A program made the translations under genes and the position numbers. Positions 10,012 through 20,942 of a stretch of 64,000 nt of DNA are shown in pieces. The notes beneath the pieces are model-generated. The model was not told the DNA's origin. It ran no database searches and was given only the letters and a program-made list of their open reading frames with translations. The stretch is taken from assembly GCA_963930655.1 (NCBI GenBank), contig OZ005612.1:12343001-12407000 (forward strand), read 5' to 3'. Each line of letters begins with the position of its first letter. Positions within the stretch are counted from its first letter, which is position 1. Source of the DNA: Myrica gale. Lineage: Eukaryota; Streptophyta; Magnoliopsida; Fagales; Myricaceae.

Positions 10012-12763
10012 TGTCACGCCCCGAACGCTAGCTAAACGAGGCTAATGACAGCCGCGAGCATTCCCGACATGGGACGCTCAAGCGTACTTACTACTATTAT
10101 TGCAGCAGAAATAACATGATGCTTCAATATTTAAAAGAAGCCTTAACGTGCTAGCCTATAACGTATATAGGAACATGTTTCCCATCGGAAGTAGTTATAA
10201 TAAGGTCTCAAAATATCAACCAGTTTAAAACCTTAACTTACTAAGCCGAAAACCCATGACCACCACATCACGGAGGCTCAGGCCGGCTTTTACAAAAATT
10301 AGCTAAATCTTCTCTAACGTTAGCAAACAAGAGATACATTTCATCAACCCTTCTCCTAGGGTTCAAGGTCCTCTTCTTAAGATTCCACCCCTGAAACATC
10401 ATCTGGAATGATACAATTTAAAACTGTGAGTCGACAGACTCAGTAAGGAATTATAGCTAAAAACATGGGTTTGAAATCGTAAGCATGCACTTGAACTTGA
10501 AATCATAATCATGTAAACATAATGCGATGCATGCCTGATCATGAATCGTGATGCATGTATATGCCTCATGTTGCATATGCACATGCACTTGCTTTTGAAA
10601 ACATCATTTGTACTTATAAAGCTCTTGCTTTGGAAAATCTTATGGGCTACTTGAGCTCCATTTACCCCTGGCATCAGGGTTGTGCGTTCCCGTTGGAACT
10701 GTCCCCTATTTCCCTTGGGGACCTTACATATGGTCGAGCTAGCACACCTTCTCTCATTCGTCCTTCAGTGGCTAGACACGACTCTTGGAGGTTCACACCT
10801 TCTTGCAAGCATCCTTCAGTGTGATTTAATCGCACATGCCTCCCGGACTACCCATCCTTCTTGCAAGAATCCTTCGGTATGGGTGTCCTAGGTGACATCC
10901 ACCCTTCTCGTAAACGTCCTTCGGTATGGATGCACCTTCTTGACTTGGTACGGTACCGACCGACTTGGGTTCATTAATTAACTTGTCATAAAACTTGTCA
11001 TAAAGTAGCATAAAAATGATACTTTCCTTTGCATAAAAATGTCTCATTTCTCATGAGGAAAATGAATGCAAATGATCATGATGCATTCATGTCGTGCTTG
11101 GTAGTGTCACGCTTGATATATCATACTTGATATGCTTATTCATAAACATTCTTCATGCATTGTATCATTCCAGTTTTGTAAAGGTTTTTCACTTACCTTC
11201 GCTTGCTTGAGTATCGAACGTCTCTTTACCTACAAAAAATCGTACTATAGTTATTCATAGGTTTACTAAACGTATAGAGTAATCAATACATTACAATCAT
11301 CCAAGGTATGACTTTAAATCTTTCCATGTCCTAGGCCTTCAATCTAGGATCCACTCAATATCAAGAGATAACTACAAATGCATCAAAACACACTCTCTAT
11401 TCCAGCTCTGAAATCTGCTTATGTAATTACCAGAAATTACAATAATCTTTCTAGCCCTCCAATTTTCCAACAACCAAAACCGAATCTCTACATGTCACAG
11501 CCAACATCCAAGGCTAACTTAACATTTCCTAGTAGCAACCATCCTCTTACCTTCCTCCCACTTTTTACCTCTTACCTTCCTCCCACTTTTTACAACCTCA
11601 ACTCAAAGTTTACAACCAACCGTGGTTCCATGTTCATCACGTTAACACCATTGCGTTTACCCATTTCTCTTGGGCTTTTAACCAAACATCTAGTGTATAT
11701 TATTGGTCCTCTTGCCTATTTTTTTTATTTCCAGATCTGAACCTATCTCTAACACTTAGGGCTTTGTGGTTCTCAAAATGACTAGCATACATACACAATC
11801 TAATGCATCAACCCCTAGATTCGGCCATACTTGCTCAACTTAGGTTTCAATCCTCTCTTAGGCCTTTTATCAAACACCTAGAGCACATAACCAATTTCTC
11901 TTGAACCCTCATTCCAGATCTAGCCATTTTTTTCACATGTTTACATGTGAAAACTACACTACCCTTAAACATTAGCAAGATCTTCGCTATTTTCAAAACG
12001 TTCATGAACACAAGGAGAAAAACTACTTAGACAACCCACCATCAAGCCACAACCAACCCACAAGAGAAAACAAGAAGAAAATAGAGAGAGAGAGAGAGAG
12101 TAGGGTTTCGGCCAGCAAGGATTTTACCTTGCTTCTCTCCTCTTCCTCCTTCTTTTCTTCTTCTTTCTCCTTCTCTCCTTCTTCTTCTCCTTCGGTTGGG
12201 TGACTTAGGGCAAGGGAAAACGAAAAGGCTGAAGAGAAAGGGGAAAAATGAAGTGTTCGGCAAAGGGGGAGAGAGTAATAGGCGTGAAAATGGTTGGGGA
12301 AAAGACAAGGTTGCCCTCCCCCTTCTTCATGAATTCCACCTCACGTATTTTCAATCCGGTAAAATTTCGGAATATAGTTATATGTGTCGACACCATCACT
12401 CAAGGTATCGACACTTACAACACTTTTAGTTAGATGTGTCGACTCCATCACTCAAGGTGTCGACACTTCCAACACTTAGTCAAAATTCACTGGAGTTCTG
12501 GAAAAACGTAAACTTTCGGGTTTTAGTTGGATGTGTCGACACCATGACTCAAGGTGTCGACACTGCCAACACTTAGTCAAAATTCACTTTGGGCCCCAGA
12601 AAAAGGTAAACTTTCGGGTGTTAGTTTAATGTGTCGACACCATGCTCCAATGTGTCGACACTTACCTCAAAAAATCACAAATTTAATCATACCTATATCC
12701 TGAGGAAAATCATAGCAAAAGCTCTCTTTTTTACAACGACATAAGTAAATTCGGGATCTCACA
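10012..12763 (-). repeat. E2 5' LTR, complete family B LTR (2,752 bp)
   Basis: Ends are TGTCACGCCCCGAACG (10012) and TTCGGGATCTCACA (12763) on plus. It is non-coding. From the minus-strand start: TGTCGACA array (12662-12384), CT/GA-rich leader, then the structured domain (inverted repeat arms 11173-11161 and 10415-10403) with hairpins at 10686-10699 and 10428-10441, GGTACGGTACCGACC at 10947-10961 and GAAGGAY minisatellite units at 10760-10930. It is inserted in the E1 LTR after 12763; no TSD can be tested because the other flank is lost. Confidence 0.88.
12384..12664. repeat. TGTCGACA palindrome array, E2 5' LTR
   Basis: Paired TGTCGACA sites (some with one change) separated by 13-bp linkers, in units of about 97 bp. 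It is the counterpart of 8846-9107 but keeps the first pair complete (linker CCATCACTCAAGG). Confidence 0.9.
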
Positions 12764-13379
12764 TACCTCGTGGACTACCCATCCTTCTTGCAAGCATCCT
12801 TCGGTATGGGTGCACCTTCTTGACTTTGTACGGTACCGACCGACTTGGGTTCAATAACTTATCATAAAACTTGTCATAAAGTAGCATAAAAATGGTACTT
12901 TCATTTGCATAAAATTTCTCCTTCTTTCTCATGAGAAAAATGAATGCAAATGATCATGATGTATTCATGTCGTGCTTGATAATGTCATGCTTGAAATATC
13001 ATGCTTGATATGCTTATTCATAAACACTTTTCATGCAGTGTATCATTCCAGTTTTTGAAAAGCGTAAGTTTATACTTACGATTGCTACTTACAAACGTAA
13101 GCTCCTCTTACAAGTTCCCCTTACCTTCGTTCCCTTGAGCGCCTGAATTGTACTTCCTACAATTGGGTCACACTAGTGTTATTCAAAGGTTCACCAGGCG
13201 TATAAAGTAGTCATTCAATAACTCATACTTCGTCATACAAAAACATCCATATTCTTAACCTCTAGTTGGTCATCTTACACCACAAGGCATTTTCTTAAGT
13301 GAAAAACCTAGTAGGGTCTTCTAATAGGTCAATAGGAAACTTAGAAACTTAGGAAAAATTTCGTGAAATTCAAAGAAGC

Positions 13380-13590
13380 CGCTCGAGCTCCGGTCGAGCG
13401 CTCGTCGAGCGCTAAGCCTCTGTATAAAAATGTTAAGGGACGCTCGAGCGCTAGTCGAGCGTCAGTCGAGCGCTAAGCCTCTGTGAAATTGTTCGAAGGA
13501 CGCTCGAGCGCTGGTCGAGCGTCGGTCGAGCGTGAACTTACTGCACCAAAAATTCTTGAAGGGCGCTCGAGCGCTTGTCGAGCGCCCGTC
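13380..13590. repeat. TCGAGCG helical-phase array
   Basis: Four blocks, each with GCTCGAGCG followed by one or two further TCGAGCG copies at 11-bp spacing (TCGAGCGCTGG, TCGAGCGTCGG). The linkers share CTAAGCCTCTGT and GAAGGGCGCTC-like words, about 60 bp per unit. GC-rich against an AT-rich background. The chance ORFs on both strands come from the repeat. Confidence 0.88.
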
Positions 13591-14074
13591 CATATTTCAG
13601 ATATAAAACACACATTATACATCCAACACACACGAAATTTTGCCCCAAATGCTCTCCTCATATAACTTCATTTCCAAACTTCTATTTTACACATACAACT
13701 CAAAACTTCCAACCAAAACCATGATCTCATCCTACAACCAAAAGCCTTTGCATCTATTCCACTTCTTTTGATCCTATTATCAAACACCTAGTATGCAAGT
13801 TGGTTTTTCTCTTGTACATAAATCTCCAGATCTGGCCACATTTCCATGGTTTCCTATACAACCCATACTACTCTTTAAAGCTTGCTAGATCTACACTATC
13901 TTTAAGAAAGCATGTATAGATCTACATTATACTCTAATCAACACAAGGAGAAACAACCTAGACAAACTACCATCACAACAACAACCAACCATCAAAATGA
14001 AAACAAGAAGAGGGTGAGAGAGAGATGGCTTGGCCGACCAACTACTCACCTTTTCTCTCTTCTCCTTCTTTCTT

Positions 14075-14118
14075 TCTTCTTCTTCTTCTTCTTCTTCTTC
14101 TTCTTCTTCTTCTTCTTC
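14075..14118. repeat. (TTC)n microsatellite
   Basis: About 14 TTC units at the position of the purine/pyrimidine-rich leader found in all family B LTRs. Confidence 0.95.
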
Positions 14119-14666
14119 GGTGGGGGCTAGGGCATGTTTATGATTTTGGGGGAGAGGGAGCAGCTTATACGGGAAGGGGTTGGGGGAAAAAGGGAAAAGG
14201 CAAAAATGCCCTTTCCCTCCCCCCTTACTTCCCTTTTTAACCCTCAACTTTCCCCCTACTTCCTTTTCTGCCCCTAAAGAACATCTATTTTACTTTCCTG
14301 CCACTCCACAATTCTCACCTTAATATATCTCCTCATTTCTTGTTCCAAGGGTCCACATATTGTCACACATAATTCAAAATCAAAGCCTATTTAAATTCCT
14401 CTAATTATTGTAACTCAAGGACATATTCAATTAATAAAACACTTCAAGCTAATAAATCTCAACTGCTCAATTAACAAGGACAATCAATAAAACATTTAAA
14501 CTTCTAGCTTAAAACTCATAAAACGCTAGGGAGAAATTCCATCTAGACATAACTTTAGATAAATAAAATCTTACATACATTGTCCATAATACACTCTTAA
14601 TTAAAGTAATACATACTTAAAAGCTCATAAGCAATAAATTGATAGACTTAAATTCGGGGTCTCACA

Positions 14667-14680
14667 TCCTCCCCTCCTTA
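14667..14680 (-). other. E1 polypurine tract
   Basis: AAGGAGGGGAGGA on minus directly upstream of the LTR start. The flanking sequence (GGAATTCCGAGGACGG type) is shared with the E2 tract at 9208. Confidence 0.85.
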
Positions 14681-15403
14681 CAGAAATTCCGTCCTCGGAA
14701 TTCGATCCCCCTTACCAGAAATTTTGCCCTGGTGGTGGAGGTCTGGACCATACGGGTGCGGGCGAACACTCGAACTAGCCCCACTACTAACATCATCATA
14801 ATTAACATGGTCAGGGTAGTTACTACCCGCCCAAGAGTGGGACATGGTTCCGTAACTCTGACTTCCATTACTGGAGTCTTGGACCACATTACCCGAAGGT
14901 TCATTGTGTCTAGGAACAAAGTTCACTTCCTGAGATGGATCCTCAGAAGAATCATCTAGAATACTTCTTCCTCTACCAAACTCTCTTTCAATGTATTCCC
15001 ATGAATCTTTTTCCCATGTCGAATCTTTTTCTTTGCACTCATTTCCTATTATCCTAGGTGAAGGGTCCTCCTTCATTGGATTCTCTCTTGGGTCCTCTTC
15101 CGGATCCTCCTCCGGTTCTTCTTCCGGATCCTCCTCCGGATCCTCTTCCGGATCTTCTTCCGGATCTTCCTCCGGATCCTCTTCCAGATCCTCTTCCGGA
15201 TTTGAAGAGTCAGTCCACCACATTCTGTGTCCAGGAAAAGTGGGATAACTCCGCCTAACAGGAATGGGTCGAATATTCCTTTGAGAGGGCGGGGGCTCCT
15301 GAGTCCCCTCCCTAACCTCTGGCAACTGCGGTTGCTGAGGCGGTATTACGCTAAGAGGTCTAGGGTTCACACGGAACAGACTGCGGTATTCCCGTGCGGT
15401 CAT
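14678..15403 (-). CDS. 241-aa acidic-repeat ORF of a compact LTR element
   Basis: One intact frame fills the space between a PBS-like site (15433-15444) and the polypurine tract. ATG at 15403 (MTAREYRSLFRVNPRPLS). Residues 20-60 are Pro/Gln-rich, then FPGHRMWWTDSSNPEED, then about nine EEDP-type repeats (residues about 70-105) encoded by a 12-bp tandem repeat. The C-terminal third is Ser/Asn/Gly-rich, and the last 20 or so codons overlap the conserved pre-PPT sequence shared with E2. No zinc knuckle, protease, RT or chromodomain is seen, and I recognise no family. It may be a gag-derived or captured ORF of a non-autonomous element, or an open frame left by deletion. A stable frame through an expanded repeat hints at constraint; expression is unknown. 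Confidence 0.5.
   Translation of the reverse strand: MTAREYRSLFRVNPRPLSVIPPQQPQLPEVREGTQEPPPSQRNIRPIPVRRSYPTFPGHRMWWTDSSNPEEDLEEDPEEDPEEDPEEDPEEDPEEEPEEDPEEDPRENPMKEDPSPRIIGNECKEKDSTWEKDSWEYIEREFGRGRSILDDSSEDPSQEVNFVPRHNEPSGNVVQDSSNGSQSYGTMSHSWAGSNYPDHVNYDDVSSGASSSVRPHPYGPDLHHQGKISGKGDRIPRTEFL
15094..15201. repeat. 12-bp tandem repeat GGATCCTCTTCC
   Basis: About nine units of a 12-bp repeat (GGATC(C/T)TC(C/T)TCC). It is in frame with the 241-aa ORF and encodes the EEDP repeats. The unit length is a multiple of three, so copy changes keep the frame. Confidence 0.92.
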
Positions 15404-15432
15404 TCTTCTACGCGGGGTCGGCGACTCGATGA

Positions 15433-15583
15433 CATCTGATACATAGTGGAACAGTTAGTCTCAACTCCCATAACTTTAGATAAATAAAATCTTACATTCT
15501 CCATAATACACTCTTAATTAAAGTAATACATACTTAAAAGCTCATAAGCAATAAATTGATAGACTTAAATTCGGGGTCTCACA
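15433..15583 (-). repeat. E1 PBS-like site and 5' LTR remnant
   Basis: 15469-15583 repeats 14545-14666 (start of the same LTR) almost exactly, so it is the first 115 bp of the 5' LTR. The rest of that LTR is deleted. CATCTGATACAT at 15433-15444 matches the reverse of the tRNA-Met PBS at 9 of 12 positions. Confidence 0.7.
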
Positions 15584-15588
15584 ATAAA

Positions 15589-16021
15589 GGTTGTTGTTTT
15601 GATATGGATCATTGGTAAGGTTGAAACATTAAAAGATCCAATTTTGGATATCGAGATATATCGAGGTTATTAAGAAGATGTTAGAGAAATCGAGTCGAGC
15701 TACCTAGAACTTCACCTACCTTGGAGATGGTTGAGATGTATGATGTTTTTTATATTCAATTTGATTTATGAAAGTTAAAATACTTACAAGAATGGGAAGT
15801 CAAATGTTGCAAGAATTTCATGTATAATTTCACGTAAAGTTTCAGATATGAACTTTGAAACTAAGATGATACATGATACATTTGTATGCCTTGTTGAATG
15901 TTAATAAATAAGCATTGGAGTATCGCTTGTAGGCGAAGACCGAACTAAGTTCAAGTGGATCGGCGTAAGTGCAATAAGTGCAAAGAGTACTTACTGTAAG
16001 TGAACTCCAAAAACTTACAAT
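15589..16021 (+). repeat. H1: family A LTR, second part
   Basis: Continues the LTR broken at 4926. It contains GCTTGTAGGCGAAGACC and GTAAGTG words that match 27800-27870 of E5. It ends near 16021, before the TGGAATGA inverted-repeat arm, at a junction with an inverted family A fragment. Confidence 0.75.
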
Positions 16022-16973
16022 TAGGTTTCTCTTCCTTATGACATTCGGCCAACACCAATTTTATGTGTCCTCTTGATTACTATTCATTCTCCAAGGTGAT
16101 TCCATCCTCCATTCAACAATTTCACAACCTAGGATCTAAAAATCAAAACACAATCACAAGACAGCATGCATTATATCATTCGGCCAGCACATGTATTCAT
16201 CCAAATAATTAGGTTTTCTTTTGAATCTTTTGTTTTGCATGCATCCTTCATATTTCATAATTATCTATCATGCATTAGGTCACTAATCTTACTCATATCA
16301 TGGCCTGTAATCTGATTTATACTTGAACAACATAATACATGGAGATCTAAGCATACCATATTCAGCCATACTTCAAAATGTCACATTTTTCACGCTAAAA
16401 ATTATAACATGCATATCCTTTGCATTTATGACCTATTTGCATGCATTAACTCCATAGATCAGAACCTCTTTCACATGCAATATTGTTCTTTACATCATCA
16501 TGACCATAGTTAAACACTTAGATCTAACATTAGAAAGACCAACAACACAAGATCTAAAAGGAAATAAGCATACAATTTGGCCATCACTATATTCAACCAA
16601 CAACATCACATTCTTGGCCTTACCTTGATAATTATCCCAAGCTTGAGTACCTAGAACAATAAAATGCCCTAGGTTAGTACTTATGAAAAACTTTAGGCAA
16701 GATCATTAAATTGAATCAAGCCTACCTCCTCCTTCACCAAACTTTTACTCAAACTCCTCCTTCTTCCAAGTTTCGGTTCACCTTCCTTAGAATATATCCA
16801 AGCTTGATTTGAGGAGCTAAGGTGGCTTCTATGGTGGGGGGAAAAATATGGTAAGCTTGAATGATTAGTACTAATGGAAATGAACTAACTTCTTCAAGAG
16901 AAAGGAGGCTAATGTGTAGGGTTTTCAAAGAAGAAAATGGTGTTGCACAAGGAGAGATTTGGTCACCACAAAG
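16022..16973 (-). repeat. Inverted family A LTR fragment
   Basis: Matches 46385-47340 and 34430-35460 in the same orientation: CATTCGGCCA blocks, ..CACAACCTAGGATCTA.., CCAAGCTTGAGTACCTAG, and the GGTCACC..AAAG end. It is the interior of a minus-strand family A LTR, bounded by H1 on the left and an inserted family B LTR at 16974. No coding seen. Confidence 0.75.
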
Positions 16974-17074
16974 TGTGAGATCCCGATTTTAAGTCTGCCA
17001 ATTTATTTCTTATGACCTCTTAAGTATGTATTAATGAGAAATGTATGTATGATTAAATGAGTGATTTTTGATGT

Positions 17075-17402
17075 AAGTGTCGACACATTGGAGCATAGTG
17101 TCGACACATTAAACTAAAACCCGAAAGTTTACATTTTTCCGGAACTCCAGTGATTTTGACTAAGTGTTGGAAGTGTCGACACCTTGAGTGATGGTGTCGA
17201 CACATCTAACTAAAACCCGAAAGTTTACATTTTTCAGGAACTGAAGTGATTTTGGCTAAGTGTTGGAAGTGTCGACACATTGGGGAATAGTGTCGACACA
17301 TTAAACTACAACCCGAAATTTACATTTTCCGGAACTCAAAATGATTTTGGCTAAGTGTATGAAGTGTCGACACATTGAGCGATGGTGTCGACACATTGAA
17401 CT
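17075..17402. repeat. TGTCGACA palindrome array (four pairs)
   Basis: Four TGTCGACA pairs with 13-bp linkers (CATTGGAGCATAG, CCTTGAGTGATGG and variants). Each unit ends with ACCCGAAAGTTTACA and ..GACTAAGTGTTGGAAG; period about 97 bp. Confidence 0.92.
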
Positions 17403-17577
17403 ACAATCGAAAGTTGGGGAAATCACGTGAAGGAGGGAAGAAAGGGGGAGGGCAGCCTTGTCTTTTCCCCCAAGCATTTTCACGCCTATTACTCTCCCCC
17501 CTTGCCGAACATTTCATTTTTACCCCTTTTTCTGCTGCCTTTTCATTTCCCTTATGCCCTAGCACACTCACACAACC

Positions 17578-17622
17578 GAAGAAGAAGAAGAAGAAGAAGA
17601 AGAAGAAGAAGAAGAAGAAGGA
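17578..17622. repeat. (GAA)n microsatellite
   Basis: About 14 GAA units followed by a degenerate purine tract to 17700, at the leader position of the family B LTR. Confidence 0.95.
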
Positions 17623-18510
17623 GAAAGAAAGAAGGAGAAGAAGAAGAAAAGAAAAAGGAGAAAGGAAGAAGAGGAAGAAGAAGAGAAAGAAAGAGAGAGA
17701 AGGAGGTGAGGGATTTCAGCCATTCTTGGCCGACTAGGCCATCACCCATTTCTCTCATTTTCTCTCCTTTCCTTTAATGGTTGTTGGTTGTGAAGTTTGT
17801 TTGGTTTCCTGCTTGTATGTGTTGTGTTCATGTGTGTTCTTTGAAGAAAATGTAGATCTAGTAAGCTTTAAAGAGTAGTATGGGTTGTATATGGAACCAT
17901 GGAGAGTTATGGTTAGATCTGAGAAAAGAAAATATGTTCAAGAGAGAGAGAGGTTGCTTGCTGCACCCTAGGTGTTTGATAAAAAGCCCAAAAGAGGGCT
18001 GAAATCTATTTGAGCATGCATGGCCGAGTGGTTGTGGTATTGGGTGTTGTCCTTTCATATCTAAATGCCTTGAAGTTCAAAGGAGCTTTGGGAATGAGTG
18101 TTGTTGTTGGAAAATAAGCTGAGGCTTTTAATTTAGAATCATGGGTGAAGTTGTTGCATGAAGAAGGTTATATTACAAAGGGAGGAAACTTGTAGGAAAA
18201 AGGAAACTTCTTTGTTGCTGATTTCACCTATAGAGGATAGGCCCATTCTATATGACCTAGGGTTGTTGAATTGGAAAACCCATAACACTCATAAGCGTGG
18301 CCGGTTATGTTAAAGATCATAGAGAATTATAGAGAATGCTTGTTAGACAAGTTGCTGAAATTTAACCTCTGCAGATTTCAAGGCTCAAATTGGGAGTGTA
18401 TTCTGATGCAATTGTGCTTACCCCTTTAATCTTAATAGGATCCTAGATTATAGGCCTAGGAAATGGGAAGATTTTAAGTCATATCTTGGGTGATTCCGAT
18501 AACTATCGAA

Positions 18511-18578
18511 TGAGATATACGTTGTTCGAGGCCGGACGTCAAGCCGCCAGCAGCCTTGCACGTCCGGAATATCAGCTC
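18511..18578. repeat. Interrupted palindrome with CCGGACGT/ACGTCCGG core
   Basis: CCGGACGT (18532-18539) and ACGTCCGG (18560-18567) are perfect inverted copies around a 20-bp loop. The flanks (AATGAGATAT / ATATC..CTCATT) extend the pairing. A possible hairpin inside the LTR. Confidence 0.6.
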
Positions 18579-19305
18579 ATTTCGAGCACCCTTTTGAGGA
18601 GTCATAAAAGTCCAAATTTTACGAAGTTAGTCTTGAATTTTAAGTTTAAGAAAGAGGAACGTTTTAAGGTAAATTGTAGGTGATTTAGAGGTAAGACGAA
18701 TAAGTTGTGATATTTTGAAAATGGAGGGTCGAGCTGGAAACAGCAATAGTGTGGTTGTAGGATTTTTGCTTAATATGAAATGTTTTTGAAAGTGTATAAC
18801 AAAATCTGCTGTTGTGAAATTTACTCCCTATATTGACCTATGAAAGATGAATATTTCAAGATAAATTTCATGTACCTTGGAGCCATGGTTTTGAAGTTAG
18901 GAATTTTTAAGTTGGAAACGTCGGGGCTGCCCGCTTGGAAGTCCTCAGCAGCTTGTATTTTCGGGTAAAGGTTTCAAGTGTCAAACGAACTCCAAATTAG
19001 TTAGAATTTTGATATGCTATGAAAATTAGTGTCAGGGTCAGTTAGAACTCAATTCTTATGGCTTTGGCAACCATAAGAAAATACCTTGTGTTGTAAGATG
19101 ACCAACTAGGAGTTAAGAATACGGACGATTTTGTATGATGAAGTGTGAGTAATTGATTGATTACTCTATACGTCTAGTGAGCCTTTGAATAACACTAGTA
19201 TGATCCATTGTAGGTAACGTGACGTTCAACACTCAAGCAAGCGAAGGTAAGAAGAGCTTACGTTTGTAAGTGAAAATTGTAAGTGGAACTTACGTCTGTA
19301 AGTGA

Positions 19306-20394
19306 AGGGAGTAATAAATGGCTTAAGACGTTGTCCATTGACTGTGAAGCTATTTCCATTTTTTGGATCGACAATGTCTACCGCACCATGAGAATGAACC
19401 TCTTTAATGATGTATGGGCCACCCCATTGGGACTTCAGCTTCCCAGGAAAAACTTGCAGTCGGGAGTTATAAAGCAGCACTCGCTGATTAGGGAGAAGCT
19501 GTTTGTCTTTAATCTTCTTGTCATGTAGTGACTTCATCCGCTCCTTTGCCAAGCGGGCATTGTCATAAGCTTCCCTCCTTGCTTCATCGAGCTCAGAAAT
19601 CTGTAACTTTCGTAACCCTTTGGCATCATCAAGTGAAAAGTTAATCTGTTTTATAGCCCACAAAGCACGATGTTGAATTTCAACTGGTAGATGACAAGCC
19701 TTACCATAAACTAATCTGTAAGGGGACATCCCTAAATTAGTTTTGAATGCAGTTCTATAGGCCCAGAGAGCATCAACCAATTTTTCGGACCAATCCTTTC
19801 GAGTAGGACAGACCGTTTTCTCAAGTATGAGCTTGATCTCTCTATTAGCCAACTCAGCTTGACCATTAGTTTGGGGGTGATATGGAGTAGAGAGCTTGTG
19901 AGTCACCCCATATTTTTGCATGAGTTTTTCAAAAGGTTTATTGCAAAAACGTGCAAACAACTCTTACACTAATGATCGCTTTAGGCATGCCAAAACGTGC
20001 AAACAACTCTTTCAGAAAATGAATGACAACCTTATGATCATTTTTCCAACAAGGTATGGCTTCTACCCATTTTGACACATAATATACAGCAACTAAAATG
20101 TAGGAATTTCCAAATGAATTAGGGAAGGGTCCCATAAAATCAATTCTCTAACAATAAAAAATTTCAAGAGTTAAAATAGGGGAAAGAGGCATTTCATTTC
20201 TTGCTGTAATTTTTCCAATTTTCTGATAAGGCTCACAGGCCTTGCAAAACGATTCAACATCTTTAAACATAGTAGGCCAGTAGAATCCACTTTGCAAAAT
20301 TTTTGAAACAGTTTTCTTTGAGGCGAAGTGGCCTCCACACGCTCAAAAATGGCAAAAATGCATCACAGAAGTAAACTCATCATCAGACACACAT
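19306..20394 (-). pseudogene. pol: Athila-type integrase, broken
   Basis: C-terminal pol domain of the Athila element, read from about 20394 down. The HHCC zinc-binding region (20200-20390) is out of frame and contains stops. The core is in 19938-20135 (MGPFPNSFGNSYILVAVYYVSKWVEAI) and 19320-19960 ([21 protein letters not shown], then [14 protein letters not shown] and [16 protein letters not shown]), typical of Tat/Athila. The segment that should hold the second catalytic Asp is replaced by a duplicated piece (see findings). The C-terminus (GQRLKPF) runs straight into the family B LTR near 19305, so the Athila 3' region and its 3' LTR are lost. Confidence 0.92.
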
Positions 20395-20942
20395 CAACGT
20401 ACCAATTGATCAGCACAATATTTAAACAAATAAGGGTTGTCGAAATAATAGTGTCGTACCTCTGCGAGAAACTTACGCTTGTCCTGAACTGCCCAATGCT
20501 CTGGCATCTGGTCAGTGACAAGGTAACTTACAATATCCGCAAACCAAGGAGCACGTGACACTGCAAAAAGATGCTCATCAGGAAAATCATCATTTAAGGG
20601 AGGAAGAGGTGAAGATACATCAGATATCTGCAAGCGAGAAAGATGATCAGCTATAACATTTTCAACTCCCTTTTTATCTCGAATGGTAATGTTGAACTCT
20701 TGAAGAAGAAGAATCCATCGGATCAATCTAGGCTTAGTGACCTTCTTAGCCAATAAATACTTCAAAGCAGAGTGGTCAGTAAAGATAATAACAGGTGACC
20801 CAATAATATAACAACGAAATTTATCTAAAGCAAACACTACAGCTAACAACTCTTTCTTGGTGGTGGTATAATTTCTCTGAGCATCATTTAAAGTACGACT
20901 TGCATAATAAATGACAGTAGGCTTGTTATCCACTCTTGGCAC
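20394..20942 (-). pseudogene. pol: Athila RNase H, missing its N-terminus
   Basis: Open frame with [34 protein letters not shown], then [13 protein letters not shown] and [17 protein letters not shown], and [10 protein letters not shown]. These are the middle and end of a Ty3/gypsy RNase H followed by the spacer to integrase. At about 20940 it joins RT sequence (LWTDECQ) and about 40-50 codons are missing, including the stretch with the first catalytic Asp. Confidence 0.92.

Larger units (their letters stand above)
12764..14666 (-). repeat. E1 3' LTR, proximal part (family B variant)
   Basis: Runs from the polypurine tract junction (TTCGGGGTCTCACA at 14666) to 12764, where E2 interrupts. It holds the right inverted-repeat arm TGTATCATTCCAG (13039-13051), a GGTACCGACC motif (12827-12841), the TCGAGCG array (13380-13590) and a long TTC microsatellite. 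It lacks the TGTCGACA array of E2. Confidence 0.82.
4927..15583 (-). mobile_element. E1: minus-strand LTR element with nested insertions
   Basis: The left end is TGTCACGCCCCGAACG at 4927 and the right end is CGGGGTCTCACA at 15583. Both are flanked by the identical 5-bp TSD ATAAA (4922-4926 and 15584-15588), and the family A LTR H1 continues across the pair. Read on the minus strand: a 115-bp 5' LTR remnant (15583-15469), a PBS-like site, one 241-aa ORF, a polypurine tract (14680-14667) and a 3' LTR starting at 14666. This 3' LTR is interrupted at 12763 by E2 and at 5108 by a copia LTR, and ends at 4927. The middle of the E1 3' LTR is missing, which implies deletion after nesting. Confidence 0.82.
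16974..19305 (+). repeat. Family B LTR, right-truncated
   Basis: Starts TGTGAGATCCCGATTTTAAG at 16974. It has the TGTCGACA array (17075-17400), a GAA microsatellite leader, then U3/R-like sequence up to GTAAGTGAAGG near 19305, where it fuses to Athila integrase sequence. The TGGAATGA domain and the GGGGCGTGACA end are missing. No genes. Confidence 0.82.

Noticed and set aside
13473..13665. Arg/Ser/Glu-rich ORFs on both strands
   Set aside because: Translation of the TCGAGCG array, not a gene.
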